Origin: Bacillota bacterium | Lineage (GTDB): Bacteria > Bacillota > Clostridia > Acetivibrionales > DSM-1351 | Length of the DNA: 64,000 nt | Direction of reading: 5' to 3' | NCBI GenBank assembly: GCA_023409265.1 | Contig: JAEYHZ010000046.1 | Span: 222,940-286,939, forward strand | Shown: piece after piece, positions 62,106 to 64,000 of the stretch | How positions within the stretch are numbered: the first letter of the stretch is position 1 | How the letters are laid out: every line of letters starts with the position of its first letter | Made by a program: the position numbers and the translations under genes | Notes under the pieces: generated by a model | Told to the model about the DNA's origin: nothing | The model's input: only the letters and a program-made list of their open reading frames with translations | Database searches by the model: none

Positions 62106-63107
62106 ATGCAGAGAATTATCAATGATCCATTCAATTGTGTTGAAGATATGCTGGAAGGTTTCCTCAAAACCCACACAGATATAGTTGTAAAAACAGACAA
62201 TCCAAGAACAGTCAAATATAAAAATGCTCCTGTTCCAGGTAAAGTAGGTATTGTTACCGGAGGAGGTTCAGGGCACAAACCGGCATTTATAGGTTACTGC
62301 GGCAGGAACATGGTTGATGCCGTTGCAGTGGGAGAGATATTTGCATCGCCAACCGCCAAAGCATTCCTGGATGCAATGAGAGAAGCCGACTCAGGAAAGG
62401 GCGTGGCTTGTCTTTACGGGAACTATGCAGGAGACAATATGAATGTCAAGATGGCAACAACTTTTGCCGAAGAGGAAGGTATAGTAGTTAAAACCGTTGT
62501 TGCAAATGATGACGTTGCCTCCGCACCCAAGTCCGAAAGGGAAAAAAGACGCGGTGTTGCCGGAGAGATATTAATGTGGAAGGTTGGAGGAGCTAAAGCT
62601 GCTAAGGGAGGCACTCTTGATGAAGTTATAGCGGCAGCGCAGAAAGCCATAGACAATACGAGAAGCGTTGGCATTGGACTTACCTCCTGCACCATACCGG
62701 CTGTGGGACATTCCAACTTTAAAATAGAGCCGGGGACCATGGAAGTAGGTATCGGGCATCACGGTGAACCTGGAATAAAGGTCTCCGAGCTTAAATCAGC
62801 CGATGAAATGGCTCAGATGATGCTTGACGTTATTCTTCCTGATTATCCTTTTGTTGAAGGGGATGAAGTTGTTGCTCTTGTGTCGGGTCTTGGAGCTACT
62901 CCTGTAATGGAGCTTTATATACTTTACAATAAAGTCGAAGAAATACTTGCCCAAAAAGGAATCAAAGTACACAGGTCCTATGTGGGAAATTACTTTACCT
63001 CTCTTGAAATGATGGGCGCTACAGTCACATTGATGAAAGTTGATGAAGAGCTTAAGGAACTTGTGGACGAAGAAGTGGATACAGTTGGAATGAAGCAGTT
63101 TAAATAA
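62106..63107 (+). CDS. dhaK: dihydroxyacetone kinase subunit DhaK (or ketotetrose kinase)
   Basis: A 333-aa DhaK-type kinase subunit, which binds a short ketose covalently through a His. The substrate-binding His219 is in GIGHHGEPG, and GGGSGHKPAF (His57) supplies the second catalytic His. With the DhaL partner it phosphorylates dihydroxyacetone or, in related systems, erythrulose. No DhaM (PTS partner) gene is adjacent within the window, so ATP or an unlinked DhaM is required. ATG follows GAGGGGAGAGG. In this operon the likely ketose is the product of the SDR dehydrogenase. Confidence 0.93.
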   Translation: MQRIINDPFNCVEDMLEGFLKTHTDIVVKTDNPRTVKYKNAPVPGKVGIVTGGGSGHKPAFIGYCGRNMVDAVAVGEIFASPTAKAFLDAMREADSGKGVACLYGNYAGDNMNVKMATTFAEEEGIVVKTVVANDDVASAPKSEREKRRGVAGEILMWKVGGAKAAKGGTLDEVIAAAQKAIDNTRSVGIGLTSCTIPAVGHSNFKIEPGTMEVGIGHHGEPGIKVSELKSADEMAQMMLDVILPDYPFVEGDEVVALVSGLGATPVMELYILYNKVEEILAQKGIKVHRSYVGNYFTSLEMMGATVTLMKVDEELKELVDEEVDTVGMKQFK

Positions 63108-63170
63108 GCCTTTTAACTTACTTCAGACAAAAATTAAAATTGACTTAAAAACTTTTGAAAGGAGTTAACT

Positions 63171-63809
63171 ATGAGCAGCTTTAAAAATTCAGATGCATCT
63201 TCAGCGGTATATAATGTTGTAAATACAATTATTGATAATTGGGTTTATTTAAGTGAGGTTGACGGATTAATAGGTGACGGCGACCATGGGGTTAATATGA
63301 ATAAAGGCTTTACCATGACAAAAAACAAGTTGGGCGGCAAGGAAGTAAGCTTGTCTGAAGGCTTTAATGTACTTGGTAAAACACTGATACTTGAAATCGG
63401 CGGTTCAATGGGTCCACTTTATGGAACTTTCTTCATGGAATTTGCCAAAGCATGCAAAGATATTGAAGATATAGACAAGGAAGCTTTCGGAGCAGTACTT
63501 CAAGCTGCGCTCAAGGGCATGCAGGCTTTCGATAAAGCTAAAGTCGGTGATAAAACTCTCATGGATACTCTGGTTCCGGCTATTAACGCGTATAAAGCGG
63601 CTTTGTCCGAGGGAAAAGATTTCAAAGCGGCGCTGCTGGACATGAAGGTAGAAGCCGAAAAGGGAAAAGAATCAACAAAAGATATGGTGGCGAAAATAGG
63701 AAGAGCTGCCAGACTCGGCGAGAGATCAAGGGGAGTCCTTGATGCGGGAGCCACTTCATGTAACCTTATTTTGCAATCAATGGCGGATGCAATTGAAGCA
63801 TTATTATAG
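63171..63809 (+). CDS. dhaL: dihydroxyacetone kinase subunit DhaL
   Basis: A 212-aa nucleotide-binding subunit of the Dha kinase. The Mg/ADP site is in VDGLIGDGDHGVNMNKGF, followed by EIGGSMGPLYGTFF, and the C-terminal RAARLGERSRGVLDAGATS is intact. It acts with DhaK. Length is normal for the family. ATG has AAAGGAG upstream, and a strong terminator lies just downstream. It is the last gene of the operon. Confidence 0.93.
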   Translation: MSSFKNSDASSAVYNVVNTIIDNWVYLSEVDGLIGDGDHGVNMNKGFTMTKNKLGGKEVSLSEGFNVLGKTLILEIGGSMGPLYGTFFMEFAKACKDIEDIDKEAFGAVLQAALKGMQAFDKAKVGDKTLMDTLVPAINAYKAALSEGKDFKAALLDMKVEAEKGKESTKDMVAKIGRAARLGERSRGVLDAGATSCNLILQSMADAIEALL

Positions 63810-63831
63810 AATTCTCCTAAAACTTTTAAAA

Positions 63832-63870
63832 GGCTGCTGATATACAGAAAATATCAGCAGCTCTTTTTTT
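63832..63870 (+). terminator. Rho-independent terminator after dhaL
   Basis: GCTGCTGATAT pairs perfectly with ATATCAGCAGC, followed by TCTTTTTTT. It ends the operon, and the probable group II intron begins directly after the T-run. Confidence 0.9.
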
Positions 63871-63872
63871 GC

Positions 63873-64000
63873 GTGTGCGTCCAGCGAAGCTGGAGCACAC
63901 TTGCCAGTGTGAGTCTGGCACGGGTAATTACCAAGAAGCCCGTTAGCTAATCCCGGTGCATATCAGTAATGGTATGTGCTGAGCGGGAGGATAAAGTACC
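63873..64000 (+). mobile_element. probable 5' end of a group IIC intron (cut by the window edge)
   Basis: Immediately after the dhaL terminator the sequence begins GTGTGCG, matching the GUGYG 5' end of group II introns. A hairpin (63873-63900, GTGTGC/GCACAC and TCCAGC/GCTGGA) comes first. It is followed by GTGAGTCTGG and then CCCGTTAGCTAATCCCGG, resembling domain I elements of group IIC introns (GUGAGAGUC-like and GUUAGC-UAA-like). Group IIC introns insert behind terminator hairpins, as here. The maturase gene would lie beyond the window. The exact boundary (63873 or 63875) is uncertain. Confidence 0.6.

Overview
The window is about 64 kb of low-GC chromosomal DNA. Genes are tightly packed, with strong GGAGG-type ribosome binding sites and frequent TTG/GTG starts. 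The gene content points to an anaerobic, plant-polysaccharide-degrading member of the Clostridia (Ruminiclostridium/Clostridium-like): a multimodular xylanase, xylo-oligosaccharide uptake with YesMN-type regulators, a split transketolase, a clostridial Cys-rich peptide (CcpM) RiPP cluster, and GerMN-like and YdcF-like envelope proteins. Genus is an inference; no rRNA or tRNA gene was seen.

Layout. 1-870: 3' end of a LuxR-type regulator, a 41-aa orphan gene, and a 275-bp MITE-like element abutting the stop of a Ca2+-type P-ATPase (870-3482, -). 3.9-11 kb: envelope block with two tandem membrane-anchored PQQ-like beta-propellers, signal peptidase I, an acyl-ACP thioesterase, a GerMN-like protein and a YdcF-family protein. 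11.3-19.1 kb: TrpB2-type tryptophan synthase beta chain, YwaF-family membrane protein, an EAL-CBS-GGDEF protein, a DadA-Rieske fusion, and an ABC ATPase/permease pair without a binding protein. 19.2-35 kb: xylan locus with two YesN-type response regulators, one YesM-type kinase, an LplABC-type oligosaccharide importer, an intracellular GH10 xylanase, a GH8 exo-oligoxylanase and a very large secreted CBM22-GH10-CBM9-SLH xylanase. Two genes of this locus are disrupted: an in-frame TGA in the small GH10 and a +1 frameshift that separates the SLH part from the large xylanase. 35-39 kb: Na+/H+ antiporter, then an ECF sigma factor with a putative membrane anti-sigma factor. 39.2-45.7 kb: complete RiPP cluster (ABC exporter, 53-aa Cys-rich precursor, CcpM radical SAM maturase, TIGR04066-type protein, ACP-like protein without the usual carrier serine, S8 peptidase). 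45.9-48 kb: small accessory genes and a gene remnant. 48.3-63.8 kb: carbohydrate locus with DeoR regulator, split transketolase, YesMN pair, RbsA/C/B-type importer, SDR polyol dehydrogenase, chemoreceptor, RpiB-like isomerase, DhaK and DhaL. 63.87 kb to the end: probable 5' end of a group IIC intron directly behind the dhaL terminator.

How the genes work together. In the xylan locus the surface enzyme would release xylo-oligosaccharides, the LplABC importer would take them up, and intracellular GH10 and GH8 enzymes would shorten them under YesMN control. In the last locus a polyol would be imported, oxidised to a ketose (SDR), phosphorylated (DhaKL), isomerised (RpiB-like) and fed to transketolase. 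This order matches characterised tetritol (threitol/erythritol via erythrulose) pathways and is the most interesting metabolic hypothesis here. The RiPP cluster belongs to a family recognised from sequence, but its product structure is unknown.
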